From Symbiodinium natans (lineage: Eukaryota; Sar; Dinophyceae; Suessiales; Symbiodiniaceae): 64,000 bases of DNA. Below the pieces are notes generated by a model. That model was not told where the DNA came from and did no database searches. It was given only the letters and a program-made list of their open reading frames with translations. A program made the position numbers and the translations under genes. Of this stretch, positions 46,984 through 58,039 are shown one piece after another. How positions within the stretch are numbered: the first letter of the stretch is position 1; every line of letters starts with the position of its first letter. The stretch is from positions 62,001-126,000 of the forward strand of contig CAJNDS010000047.1 of the NCBI GenBank assembly GCA_905221605.1, in the 5' to 3' direction.

Positions 46984-47240
46984 CACCCCTCTGAGCCCTC
47001 AACTACGCTGAAAGATTTTTGGCTCCGAGGCCTTAGCCCTGAACGCAAAACTCCGACCTGTCCCGGACGCCCAGGATTTAGGGTTCAGGGTTTAGGGTTT
47101 AGGGTATAAGGTTTATGGTTGCTGTTGTCCTCGTTGTCGTCGTTGTTGTTGGAGGGGGGGGGGGAAGCTAGGTTGGCCCTCCACAGTCCTCTGACAATAT
47201 TTCAAGTATGATCCTCCCAGTAAACCCGCTACTACTAATT

Positions 47241-47318
47241 GCTTGGGAACCCCGAAAAAAACTCTTCCTTATTAAGGGCAAGGGATGTTTGTTTGGTATT
47301 CTTTTGGGGTTCTTAAGC
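47241..47318. mobile_element. Inverted-repeat element, family GCTTAAGAACCCC (copy 2)
   Basis: 78 bases, slightly diverged left end GCTTGGGAACCCC, right end GGGGTTCTTAAGC. Flanks CTACTAATT / AAATGGTAG extend the inverted repeat. Confidence 0.75.
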
Positions 47319-48086
47319 AAATGGTAGACTAAGTGCAGAATAAAACATGCCGAAGGCCTACCCAGGTAGGGATCCACATGTTCGTGCCGAAACGGGCGCG
47401 AGAACGCAAACGGACAATGTAGGGCCTATGGGTTTAGGGTTTAGGATTTAGGGCCTAGGGGACCTACGTTGTTAATGGCTAGAACTCTACGTGCACATAC
47501 TTGGCTGCACTTAGGAGGGTAGCGATAAACTAAATGTTTAGCTGCCTTACCAATAAACCCAAAAGGGCCAAGGATCTAAAGTCACAGTAAAGCACCACAA
47601 AGAAATAGTAAGTCAATTAACCATAGCAAAAGAGCAGCAAATCAGGGTCGAGGCTTGATCCCACCCAGCCAACCCTGCACCCTGCAAACCCTGAACCTCA
47701 AACCCTACACCCTCGTCCCCGAGCTCTGAGAACATTTTGGGACCCGGCCCGGACAAAGTCCAGCCTCGCCACAGGCGTCGCACGTTCGGGTTTAGGGTTT
47801 AGGACTGAAAGGGTGTGGGGTTTCGGGCTTAGGGTTTAGGGTAAGATTCATTCAAGCCCCTACGACTTTGGGCTCGGGATGCAGCAATGCAAATCCCGAA
47901 TGAGATAAGGGTAGAGTTTCACTTGTGGAAACTTGTTCTCCGAGCCCCCTGTCAAGTGCACACCCGAAGCACACTATCATCGCCATCGCCAGCCACGTAG
48001 GGCCAGACAACCCTAAACCCTAAACACTAACCCTAAACCCGAAACCCGAAACCCTAAACCCTAAACCCTAAACCCTAAACCGCACC

Positions 48087-48167
48087 CGGGTCTCCCGGGG
48101 GAACCAGCCTGTGATCTCTTGCATACTGGCGCAGGCGTCGGTCCTTCGTGTCGGTGACGAGCGTCTC
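48087..48167 (-). CDS. Coding exon
   Basis: AG|GAG, then ETLVTDTKDRRLRQYARDHR and LVPPGDP, between telomere-type tracts. Another frame is also open. Confidence 0.5.
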
Positions 48168-48271
48168 CTGTCATGCTTGAGTTTTTTCTTGGCTGCACTT
48201 CGGGTTGAGGGTTTCGGGTTTAGGTTTTAGGGTTTAGGTTTTTTTTTGTGTTTGCTAAAGGGCTTCCTGGC

Positions 48272-48365
48272 TTACTTCCCCAAGAACCAAGGGGGAAAAA
48301 GGTAAAACTTTGTTTTCCTAGTAAATAAGGAAACCCAAAAGCTTAAAGCTCAACTATTGGCTACG
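48272..48365. repeat. Dispersed repeat ACCAAGGGGGAAAAAGG (pair with 48926-49010)
   Basis: The two copies share GGCTTACTTCCCCAA-type starts, an ACCAAGGGGGAAAAAGGTAAA core, and AAGGAAACCCAAAAG followed by CAACTATT. Confidence 0.7.
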
Positions 48366-48571
48366 TAAGTTGTTGATTTACGGCCAAGCTTGTAAAGTTT
48401 CTGGGAGGATGCTGATGGGGGTGTGGTCCCAAGCCCGAGGCCCAGGACCCTGACACCATAAACACCTAAAGCTCAAGGCTTGGCGACCCTAACCCTAAAC
48501 CCTAAACCCTAAACCCTAAACCGTAAACCGTAAACCCTAAACCCTAAACCCTAAACCCTAAACCCTAAAGG

Positions 48572-48674
48572 TATGCAGCTGCGTGCCGATTGCAGGTGAC
48601 CAAACACGTGCGCGTTTGCGGGCAGGCATCTACTCGCAACGGAAGGGAAGGGCTGATGCCCCAGCCTTTCATTT
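48572..48674 (-). CDS. Coding island
   Basis: Reads MKGWGISPSLPLRVDACPQT, then RTCLVTCNRHAAAY. Confidence 0.45.
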
Positions 48675-49277
48675 CGGGGTTTAGGGTTTAGGGTTTAGGG
48701 TTTAGGGTTTAGGGTCTAGGGTCTGGGGGGGTAGGGTTTAGGGTTTAGGGTTTAGGGTTTAGGGTTTAGGGTTTAGGGTTTAGGGTTTAGGGTTTAGGGT
48801 TTAGGGTTTAGGGTAAATCCACTCTTCGTAAGTCCCTAGAGCGCCACCCTAAACCACCTTCGTTTGAGGCTTGCTGCCTCACGTCATTCTGTTGCGGGCG
48901 AGCCAGAACTCTTACTTCTCCAATGACCAAGGGGAAAAAGGTTAAACTCAAATATTCCTACTAAACAAGGAAACCCAGAAAGTTGACAGTTCAACTAATA
49001 ACTAAAGGCGAAGTAGGAAACACCTCTCAACCCAAGAACTTGACATCTCCCCGAAACCTAAGAGCCTCGAACCCTGAGCCTTACAACTGCTGGGCTTAGG
49101 GTTCAGGGCGCTACCCCCCAAAGCCCTAATAAACCCTAAGCCTTAGACCCTGAACCCTAAACCCTAAACCCTAAACCCCTAACCTCGAACCCTAAACCCC
49201 CAGACTGGCGCCCTGTGCTAGCCAGGATTGCCTCGACGAATTTGACGGACTGAGACCTTCAAGGCTGACTTTCCCCT

Positions 49278-49406
49278 GAGGGTCCATTTGTGGTACTATT
49301 CTGGATTTATGTACCCAGAAACCCTAAACCCTAAACCCTGAACCCTAAACCCTGAAACCTGAACCCTAAACCCTAATTCCATAACAGTACCTACAAATGG
49401 ACCCTC
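49278..49406. mobile_element. Inverted-repeat element with telomere-type interior
   Basis: Ends GAGGGTCCATTTGTGGTACT and its near-mirror AGTACCTACAAATGGACCCTC enclose CCCTAAA/CCCTGAA units at 49319-49376. A small non-autonomous element carrying telomeric repeats. Confidence 0.75.
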
Positions 49407-49983
49407 TAGGTTTGGTTATGGGCTCTTAGTAGGGAATGCGGCATTTATAGGTACCTTATAGTTGCCTTATCCCTAAACCCCAAACCCTAAACCCTATTTC
49501 ATATAGAATATAAGGGGGTGCCTGGTTCCCTCATTCCCTCGGACGACCTAGTAGGTTTAGTGAATTATGGGTTTGGGGTAGACTCAAACTTGGTATCCCT
49601 AAACCCTAAACCCTAAACCCTAAACGCTAAACGCTAAACGCTAAACGCTAAACGCTAAACGCTATTCTAACCCTCATTGCGGCCACTTGCGCACCTGGGC
49701 GCGAGCGTGATTTTGACACGCAGGGAGGGTCGAAGGGAGGCGATCGCCGCGGAACTTCCTGGGTGCCACCCTTCGTGACCGCATGAACCCAAAAAGGGCT
49801 TAGGGGTTTAGGGTTTAGGGCTTTGATTAGGGTTTAGGGCCCATATACCTGGACATGAATTATCCCAAGGACCTCGACAGAATCCTCCTTCCTCCCAACG
49901 TTGGAACTAAAGGTGTGAGTATAGTATTCGGCCAACACAACGGAGCCTTACGTCTACGTAGGCTACCCCCAAAACTGCTACTT

Positions 49984-50102
49984 GCTTAAGAACCCCCCCC
50001 CCCAAAAAAAAAAACAGAAATAATCCCTATATTGCCCAAAACAATTTCCCTATGTTACCCTTACAATGAAGAAGGTCTTTCATGTTTTGGGGGTTCTTAA
50101 GC
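49984..50102. mobile_element. Inverted-repeat element, family GCTTAAGAACCCC (copy 3)
   Basis: 119 bases with perfect 13-base ends. The interior differs from copy 1 and shares the TTACCCTTACAA type sequence. Single ends of the same family remain at about 4948-4970, 6438-6531 and 29340-29360. Confidence 0.8.
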
Positions 50103-50296
50103 AATTGGTAGAAAACAAACAGGACTACTTCAGTTTAGGGCAGGCCTACAATCGGCACTTGGCAAGAAACATTCCGCATCTTTGGCTGTGAGTAGCGGGA
50201 CCATAGCAAGGGACTGCGTAACTACCCACGAAACTCCAAACCAAACCTAGCTTTCACTTGCGCCCCCAAAGGGACCAAACCCTACACCAAACTCAC

Positions 50297-50402
50297 TTCC
50301 AGGTCTCCGCGCCAAAGGAGAAACTCTTCAAAAGTAACCTGCGCACATCGGAGGGGTACGGTACTCCACAGGGTGCATCGTCTAGATCCGCCAGCCCATA
50401 AA
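50297..50402 (-). CDS. Possible EF-hand island
   Basis: One frame reads ADLDDAPCG; another, 26 bases on, reads AQVTFEEFLLWRGDLE. Together they resemble the two halves of an EF-hand loop, which would require a frame change between them. Confidence 0.4.
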
Positions 50403-50709
50403 GCCTAAACTTTAAACCCCTAAACGCTGCCCAAAAAAGCACCAGAAACTCCCAGGCGTGTGGAGGTTAGGGTTCGAAGATTATCGAAACCCAACACCAC
50501 CAAAAGCACCCTGCCCTGAATCCTAAACACCTGCGCATGCTCAAGGAGGGTTTCACGGTAGAGCCTCAATAGAGCTCAGGGTCTACGGCGGCTGAGGCAT
50601 GTAGAAACATCTATAAGCCGTAAATGAATCCCCCAAACCCTCTCATGAACACCCACAGGCTCGACAGCCCAATTCCTCACCCCTCACGCAGGCTTTATGT
50701 CCTTATCTA

Positions 50710-50757
50710 TATATGATAATAATAATAATAATATTAATAATAATAATAATAATAATC
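50710..50757. repeat. AAT microsatellite
   Basis: (AAT)n/(ATT)n, about fifteen units. Confidence 0.95.
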
Positions 50758-51380
50758 TTAGTAGGAACCCAGTGTTATACCTAAACCCCAAACCCCCAAA
50801 CCCCCAAACCCCAAACCCTAAAACCCTAAACACTAAACCCTAAACCCTAAACCCTAAACCCCGAAACCCCAGACCCTAAACCCTAAACCCCCACACCCCA
50901 ATCTGGAACCCAACCTTCAACACAAAAACGCTCCGCCATAACATCTCAGCCTCGCCATTCTGAAGATGGTCGGCAGAGCCTCAGATCGTTGATTCCCAGG
51001 TTGCCCTAAACCCTAAACCCTAAACCCTAAACCCTAAACCCTAAACCCTAAACCCTAAACCCTAAACCCTAAACCCTAAACCCTAAACCCCTAGGACTGA
51101 ACGAGGGCGTCGCTCGTGCTGCGGTTCAGCAGGGAGCCCCACAACAAGGGGGGATCAGAATACTATGCTTCGAAGAAACGCGGGCGCGAAAACAAACTTA
51201 CAGACCGGTTTAGGGTTTAGGGTTTAGGGCTAGGGTTTAGGGTCTATAGGGTCTAGGGTCTAGGGTCTAGGGTCTAGGGTTTAGGGTTTAGGGTTTAGGG
51301 TTTAGGGTTTAGGGTTTAGGGTTTAGGGTTTGGGGTTTGGGGTTTAGGGTTTAGGGTTTAGGGCTAGGGTTTAGGGTCTA

Positions 51381-51491
51381 GGGCAACTTGCGGCTGGTCG
51401 TTGGCAACTTCCCATGAGGCAGGCGCCGGATTTGAACCGAGTCGTCCTTTGTCATCAGGTCCTGAAAGCCCTGTATCTCCACTCCGGGATT
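51381..51491 (-). CDS. Coding exon, 37 codons
   Basis: Reads NPGVEIQGFQDLMTKDDSVQ, then IRRLPHGKLPTTSRKLP. Flanked by TTTAGGG tracts. Confidence 0.55.
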
Positions 51492-51769
51492 TGGGTTTAG
51501 GGTTTAGGGCTTAGGGTTTAGGGTTTAGGGATAAATCCTGAACAAGGTTTAGGGTTTGGGGGAGTCCTAATTTCCTGAACAAGGAATATGGGAATAGGAA
51601 TTGGGAGAACACAACACCGAAAGGACACGACCCTGAAGAACGAGGCCTCATGGGCCCAATTCAGACAGCAGTCCAGGGTTCAGGGTCTATAGGGTATAGG
51701 GTCTATAGGGTTTAGGGTTTAGGGTTTTAGGGTGTAGGGTTTTAGGGTTTAGGGTTTAGGCAAACGGCT

Positions 51770-52790
51770 GCCCCCCATCCTCCGTCCAACCCAACCCCTC
51801 CCGCCGCAAAAGGGAAAGAAATTCTCTCGGCGCTGCGCACGCATTGTTTTCAGAAAGCCACTTCATGAAAAGCCACTCTTCTCGAAAAGCCACTTTGCTC
51901 GAAAAAATCTTTCTCGAAACGACTCTTCTCTCGAAAAGCAACTTTTTGCGAAGAGTTGCTTTTCTCGCGGAGCCGTGCGCTCTTTTTGACAAACCGCCTT
52001 TCTCGAACAGCCACTTTTCTGGACAAGCTACTTTTCTCGAAAAGTGACTTTTCTTGCAGCGCCGTGATTTTCGCGAAGCCACTTTCCAGCCTCTCTCAGT
52101 TGCAAGCACCAAATCAAAGCTTGCATGTGCGCTCAAAAGCCAATAGCTGTTTCCATTCCACGTGGAACCCACTTTCCTCGAAAGGTCACGTTGCCCGAAA
52201 AGCCACGTTTCGAGAGAAGTGACCTTGGTCGCGGCACTGTGCACGCTATTATTTGTTCCCGTTTGCTTTGTTAAAATTTGCTTTCGAACGCCCACCTTTC
52301 TCGAAAGGCCACTCTTTGTGAACGGCTACGACTTCTTGCACAAATTTATTTGTTCTTGTGGCATTGTGTGAGCAGTTGCTTGAAAAGGCAGTTATTTTGG
52401 AGGCGATCTTCTCGAAAAGGCAATTTCTGTTCAACGTTTCGTTTTGAACATCCCAAGTGTCTTTTCTCGTGTTGTGTGTGTGGAGTTTGCTTGTGCAACC
52501 ACTTCTCTCGCTGTCCTGGACAGCTGCTTGAAAGCCGTACGCAGTAGCGCCCTTGCGGGTTTAGGGTTCAGGGTTCAGGGTCAGAGGTTCTGTTGGTTGC
52601 TCTGGTGGGCGCCGTGTCACACAGCGCCGACGCGTCGCATGTGCGGTGTTCAGAAAAGGTCTTGTCGAGAAGCCAGGACGCGGCGCGCGCAACGCCGTGA
52701 GAAAAGTCACTTTGTGATAACAGGCGGCTTTTCTGGAAAAGTTGCTTTTCGGGACCATTTCACCCGCAACATCAAAGTCTGCCACACGCC
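51770..52790. repeat. Degenerate TCGAAAAGCCACTTT repeat field
   Basis: Loose copies of CTCGAAAAGCCACTTTTCT recur about every 20-45 bases, with variants that are also inverted (AAAAGTGGC). Several frames are long and open because of this. No conserved protein is recognised. Unlike its surroundings it has almost no telomeric units apart from a short tract at 52560. Confidence 0.7.
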
Positions 52791-53160
52791 AGCACAGGGT
52801 ACCCCCCCTCCCACCTACATGTACCCAATACTATAACCCTTGTTCTCGGAGCCCTCATCATCATAGGTCATAGGAAGCCCCAGAAACTGCTGGCCCGACT
52901 GTCCACCCATGAAGTGTGGTTCTTATTACCAGTCTAGTATCCCCAAGAAGACACTAAGTATACACACTCACCAATATTTATGAGGAACCCTAAGCCCTAA
53001 ACCCCAAACCCTGCCCCAAAAACCTAAAACCTAAGCCCTGAACCCCAAACCCCAAAACCTAAACCCTGAACCCCCTAAACCCTGAACCCCAAACCCTAAA
53101 CCCTAAACCCTAAACCCTAAACCCTAAACCCTAAACCCTAAACCCTAAACCCTAAATACA

Positions 53161-53259
53161 CCCAGCAATCTCATAAGCCAAGGTGCAAAGTGCGGCCACT
53201 CGAAGCGAAGCAGGAATCCTCCGATGGCATGGACAGCCGTGGGTTTGCACTACTCCCAT
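53161..53259 (-). CDS. Coding island
   Basis: Reads MGVVQTHGCPCHRRIPASLR, then VAALCTLAYEIAG. Confidence 0.45.
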
Positions 53260-54407
53260 TTGGGGTTTAGGGTTTAGGGTTTAGGGTTTAGGGTTTAGGG
53301 TTTAGGGTTTAGGGTTTAGGGTTTAGGGTTTAGGGCTTAGGGCTTAGGGTTTAGGGACTAAGGCGCCATCCGAACTCCAAATGCCTCAAGCCGTATGCGG
53401 GTTGGTGGTCTCTTTAGGTAGGGTTTCTGTTCTATAGGGGCCTTATATTGGGGTTCTCATTAGGGTATCTAGGGGCTATACTAAGGTAAAGAGGCCACCG
53501 GCCGTATAACTCAAACCCTAAAGCCCCGAAAGCCCCCAAAGACTTAACACCCCAAAAGCCCTATAGCGCCCTAAAAACATACAGTCCCTAAAGCCCGTCA
53601 AAGCACCAAAACACAATTTTTTCCCTAAGAGCCAACTGGCTGGGATCCTATGCAGCGGCCTCGGCATCTAGGGTTTAGGGGGCTTAGGGTTTGTGTAGGG
53701 ACTAGGGATTAGGTTTTTAGGGTTTAGGACTGAGAGCCTCAGGGGTTTTGGAAGGTTTAGGCTAAGCCCCTTGAACCCAAGCCGTACTAGTAAAGCCAGA
53801 AAACCTCTCTACGATGACTGCCGTTCGCCACGGTATAGACCCCCAAATCTAAGCGATCGAAGGATGGGTTTAGGGATTAGGGATTAGGGATTAGGGTTTT
53901 AGGGTTTAGGGTTTAGGGTTTTAAGCCCTAAGCCCTACACCCCGCAACGTTGCATCCCACTTTGGGCTTCGGGTTTGGGGTTCAGGGTTTAGGGTTTTCG
54001 GGCTACGGGGTTATGAATCTCTTCAGCGCTGCCTGCCCAGGGGTCACCCTAAATAAACCTCAAGCCCCAAACGCCCCAAAGCTGAACCCTTAAGCCTTAA
54101 GCCCTAAACCCTAACCCTAACCTTTGTCCCTAAACCCTAACCTAAACCCTACACCCTAAAGCCCAAAACTTACACCCTAAAGCAAAGTGGGCCTTCTTCC
54201 TCAGAACCGAAGCTGTCTAGCCGATCGCTTCTGTTTAGCCCCCCTACACTTGAAAACCTTATGATATACCGTGGGGCTGAGGGTGTAGGGTTTAGGCTTT
54301 AGGGTTTTAGGGTTTTAGGGTTCTAGGGTCTTAGGGCTTTAGGGTTTTAGGGTTTAGGGTTTTAGGGTTATAGGGTTTAGGGCTTAGGGTTTGGGCTTGG
54401 GGCTAAC

Positions 54408-54842
54408 CTAGAACCGGCTCTCAAACACTTCGCCAAGCGTCGGCTGGTTCGGCGCCAGGTTACATCGCTTCCTGAGACGTTTTCGGCTTGGGCTTCAGGT
54501 CGAAGAGTTCGGGTCGGAGGTTTAGGGTTTAGGGTTTAGGGTTTAGGGTTTAGGGTTTAGGGTTTAGGGTTTAGGGTTTAGGGTTTAGGGTTTAGGGTGT
54601 GGTTGGGATCCCAAAAGTCCCCACTAAGAGCCAGTAAGCCCGGGCCTTCGTTGGTTGCCGTTTGCCGTATCCGAAAACCAAGGGTGCAGAAGGGGGATTC
54701 TCGGGGGCTTCGGGGTCCAAGCTGTGGCGGTTTAGGGTTTAGGGTTTAGGGTTTAGGGTTTAGGGTTTAGGGTGAGGGTGACCGAGTGTCTAGATTCCTT
54801 GATCCACGGGTAGAAGATACCCTCAAAAGTACGAACGAAGTT
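54408..54842 (-). CDS. Three coding islands
   Basis: 54842-54778 reads NFVRTFEGIFYPWIKESRHS. 54729-54605 reads RHSLDPEAPENPPSAPLVFG, then YGKRQPTKARAYWLLVGT and onward (about 42 codons). 54473-54408 reads RKRCNLAPNQPTLGEVFESR and ends in TAG. TTTAGGG arrays separate them. Confidence 0.55.
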
Positions 54843-55048
54843 TTAGGGTGCATCGTGATTTCAACACGTGCACCACACACTCAAAGGATTTAGGATTTAG
54901 GGTTTAGGATTTAGGGTTTAGGGGGGGCTACACGCAAAAGCTTGCATAGGGTTTGAGAGAGTTCCCCCCATACCCTCACCCCGAACTTTCCTCCTCCAAA
55001 GCCCGAGGCCCCGAAAAGCCGCATTCAACCAAATCGCAGACCCTAAGC

Positions 55049-55390
55049 CCTACACTCCCCACCCCAAAACCCCAAAACCCCAAAACCCCAAAACCCCCAA
55101 AAAACCCCAAAACCCCAACACCCCAAAACCCAAACCCACCCCAAAACCCCCAAAACCCCCCAAAAGCCCCCAAAACCCCCAAAACCCCCCAAAAAACCCC
55201 CAAAACCCCCCAAAACCCCCCAAAACCCCCGAAAACCCCCAAACCCCCCAACCCCAAACCCCCAAACCCCCCAAAACCCCCCCCCCAAAACCCCCCCAAA
55301 ACCCCCCAAAACCCCCAAACCCCCAAAACCCCCCCAAAACCCCCCAAAACCCCAAAACCCCAACACACAAAAGCCCCAAAACCCCAAACC
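55049..55390 (-). repeat. CCCCAAAA-type repeat block
   Basis: About 340 bases of CCCCAAAA, CCCCCAAAA and CCCCCCAAAA units. Long Gly/Phe/Trp-rich (minus) and Pro/Lys-rich (plus) reading frames across it are artefacts of the repeat. Confidence 0.9.
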
Positions 55391-55406
55391 CGAAACCGCA
55401 AAGTTC

Positions 55407-55486
55407 CCTAAGGGCCCTGGCCTCATCGCAGCCTCGAACTGTTGCGGCGTCAGCCTTCTTACCACATGTTTGGCACGGTGTGCGGG
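55407..55486 (-). CDS. Coding island
   Basis: Reads AKHVVRRLTPQQFEAAMRPG on the minus strand. A second frame (CQTCGKKADAATVRGCDEA) is open too. Confidence 0.45.
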
Positions 55487-55561
55487 CTTCGTGTTTAGGG
55501 TTTGGGCTTTTCCGGGGGTCGGGAACCCTAAACCCCAAACCCTGAACCCTAAACCCTCTTC

Positions 55562-55657
55562 TATTTTGGGACACCGCCATTCGTGCCAGGTGTGGCGCCT
55601 CTCGAGGCCGTCGGTGTCAAACTCGCGAAATTCGTCGCGCGCTGCCCTTAGCACCAT
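55562..55657 (-). CDS. EF-hand-like exon
   Basis: Reads LRAARDEFREFDTDGLERRH, then TWHEWRCPKIEE. FREFDTDG is the typical entry of an EF-hand loop, with H-x-W-H-E at its end. Bounded by telomere-type units. Confidence 0.6.
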
Positions 55658-56125
55658 CCGATCGCTCGAAATTGGTTTCCAGGGGGGGGTACCCTAAACC
55701 CTAAACCCTAAACCCTAATCCCTAAACCCTAAACCCTAAACCCCTAAACCCTAAACCCTAAACCCTTCGAAGGCTCTATGTTTCTTTGTTCTATGTTTTT
55801 TTTTGTTTTTTGGGGGGGGGGGGGGGGGGGGGTGGGGGCTTCGGCCTCACAAGCCGACGCAAAAGCACAGCTAGGGGGATCCCCCAGGCCCAACACCCCA
55901 AACCCATAAAACCCTAAGCCCTAAACCCTAAACCCTAAACCCTAAACTCATAAAACCCTACATCGCTTAGACCCCGAAACCCTCGGCCTAAATTGCCTAA
56001 ACCCTAAGGTGCCTAAACCCTAAGGTGCCTAAATAAACCCAAAGTGCCTAAACCCAGTACCCTAAACCCTAAACCCTAAACCCTAAACCCTAAACCCTAA
56101 ACCTCCGAACCATAAACCGGGCCTA

Positions 56126-57003
56126 GCTTCGCAAGGACTTGACCTCTAAGTCCCTAGTGCTCCGGGAAGGCTCCCTTACTAGCCTTGAGGGGTTTTGGGT
56201 TTAGGGTTACCCAAAAAATGAACAACATTTTCCCTTGTAAGGGCAACATAGGGATTCCTCTCAAATGGTAGTTTACTACTCAGAGGTGATGTTCAAGAGT
56301 TTGCTTTAAGCGCATGAGGCATCGGGAACAAAGCTACGACCCGCCAGCGACTCGAGCATGTTTCCCCATACCGCGGACTGGTGGAGCAATATAGGGGCCT
56401 TCATAATTAGAGTAGGGTTTCGGGGGGTATTATGGTAGAAGTTATGCAGGGACAGTAAGGGAGTACTATTCGAAATTATTCCGAACTCCATATTAGGCAC
56501 CGGGTGCATTTTACATGGCCTGCGTGGCGGAGTAATCTACGCGCCGTTTTCACGTTATGCTGCGAATAAGCTACGGCGGAGTCAGCGAGGGTTCCGCGGG
56601 CTTCATGGTGTCATGGTGCGTCCAGAAGCCCTGCACTCCATCTTGTTGGCATCTTGCCCTGTCTAGGGTTTGAGGCTTTAGAACTTGTTCAGGTTTCCGG
56701 GCTAAACCCTACTTTCAAGTGCCTGTCAAGGACCACCCAGACCAGTCTGGAAGCAGCCGCAAGGAGTTCGGGGCATAGGGCTCTGGGCTTAGGGCGCTAG
56801 GGGTTTGAGGTTTTTGGGCTTAGGTTGTCGGGGTTTAGTTCGGGTGCTCAAAAGTCCAGCGTTCTGGGCGCAGGCAGAGCAAACCAAAGCACTAGGCCCT
56901 GAAGTGCTGCCAGCGGGCTTCACCGAGGCCATAGACAGGCCGTGCTTTTTGGCCAAAGACACACTGTCCTTGCGTGAGTTGAAGAGGTCGTTACCATTTT
57001 TCC
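56126..57003 (-). CDS. Group of coding islands
   Basis: 57003-56850 reads NGNDLFNSRKDSVSLAKKHG, then LSMASVKPAGSTSGPSALVC. 56645-56570 reads DRARCQQDGVQGFWTHHDTM. 56383-56306 reads LHQSAVWGNMLESLAGRSFV, then PDASCA and TAA. 56173-56126 reads EPSRSTRDLEVKSLRS. All minus strand, unnamed. Confidence 0.45.
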
Positions 57004-57133
57004 TAGGCCCTACGCCCTGAACCCGCAAGACCCCAAAAAGATACCCTACATAGACCAAGAAATACTCTTCTGGGCCCCTCATTTGAAGGTATTTGAGGGC
57101 TGAAGTTTGTTCAGAACCCTCAACCCTCTACCC

Positions 57134-57214
57134 CACCCACCAGGCCTTATCAAATTGCTGCCGGCCCGATTTGTCTGAACGAAGTCTGAAGTATGGAAAC
57201 ACGAAAAGGCACAG
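57134..57214 (-). CDS. EF-hand-like exon
   Basis: Reads FPYFRLRSDKSGRQQFDKAW, then WVG. RSDKSGRQQFDKAW fits an EF-hand loop. Confidence 0.5.
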
Positions 57215-58039
57215 GCCCTAATCATAAGCCTCATAATCCCCAAACACCTGTAAACTCGAGAAACCCAACCCTATAAACCCTATAACTAAGCCCTATAAAC
57301 CCTACACCCTGAACCCTAAACCCCACCGGCTCAGTCTGAAGGGGCAAGGAGACTACGGAAGATGGCCACGACCCCAAGCTCAGTGAAAGGTCCAGGGCTT
57401 TACACCGCTGGTTGGTCTAGGGTTCAGAGGGTTCAGAGGGTTTAGAGGGTTTGTTTTGGGTTTTGGGTTTAGGGGGTTCAGGGTTCAGGGGAAGGGCCCC
57501 TTAGAACAGATCCTCAATCCTGCCTACAGGATGTACGGCCTAAGCGGTTTAGGCGTCGCCCCCTGGAAGATCCTTGTAAGCAGGCAATTCATGCCCTGAA
57601 CAGCCCTAAACCCTAAACCCTAAACCCTAACCCTAAACCCCAAACCCTAAACCCTAAGCCCTGAACCCTGAGCCCTCAAACCCTAGCCCCCCCCAGCTTC
57701 CCCAGCCGCTCTTACCTAGAAGCCAGAAATCAAAGAAACTTTTCGTACAACTCCTCACGACTCCAGGAGCGCCAAACCCGACAGACCCTACAGTACACTC
57801 CAGAAAGTTGGAACATGGTTTAAGAATGGTTTAGGGTTAGGGTTTAGGGTTTAGGGTTTAGGGATTAGGGATTAAGGATTAGGGTTTAGGGTTTAGGGTT
57901 TAGGATTCCCTTAAGTGCACTTTTTTGTGGTATGGGGTTCAGGATGTTCCAACTTTTTGGAGTTTTCTGTAGCCCCGAAGCCACTCCTGAAAACTGGACG
58001 TCTGCCTCCTGGGCAGAAGCAGATTCAAGGTGTGACGAG

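Larger units (their letters stand above)
241..57910. repeat. Interspersed telomere-type repeats, (CCCTAAA)n / (TTTAGGG)n
   Basis: More than a hundred separate tracts of the seven-base unit occur, from two to about eighteen units, on both strands and often switching strand between neighbours. Perfect cores are embedded in degenerate relatives (CCCTGAA, CCCCAAA, CCCGAAA, TTTGGGG, TTTAGTG). Long tracts include 2513-2615, 2971-3074, 4121-4220, 5157-5284, 7432-7557, 16960-17066, 25694-25804 and 46216-46337. The unit is the Arabidopsis-type telomere repeat, also used by dinoflagellates. The tracts alternate with protein-coding islands, so most appear to be intronic or intergenic rather than a chromosome end. 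Confidence 0.95.

Noticed and set aside
55043-55657. Long Gly/Phe/Trp-rich reading frames on the minus strand and Pro/Lys-rich ones on the plus strand
   Set aside because: They run through CCCCAAAA units, where every frame is open. Only the ends outside the block look like coding.
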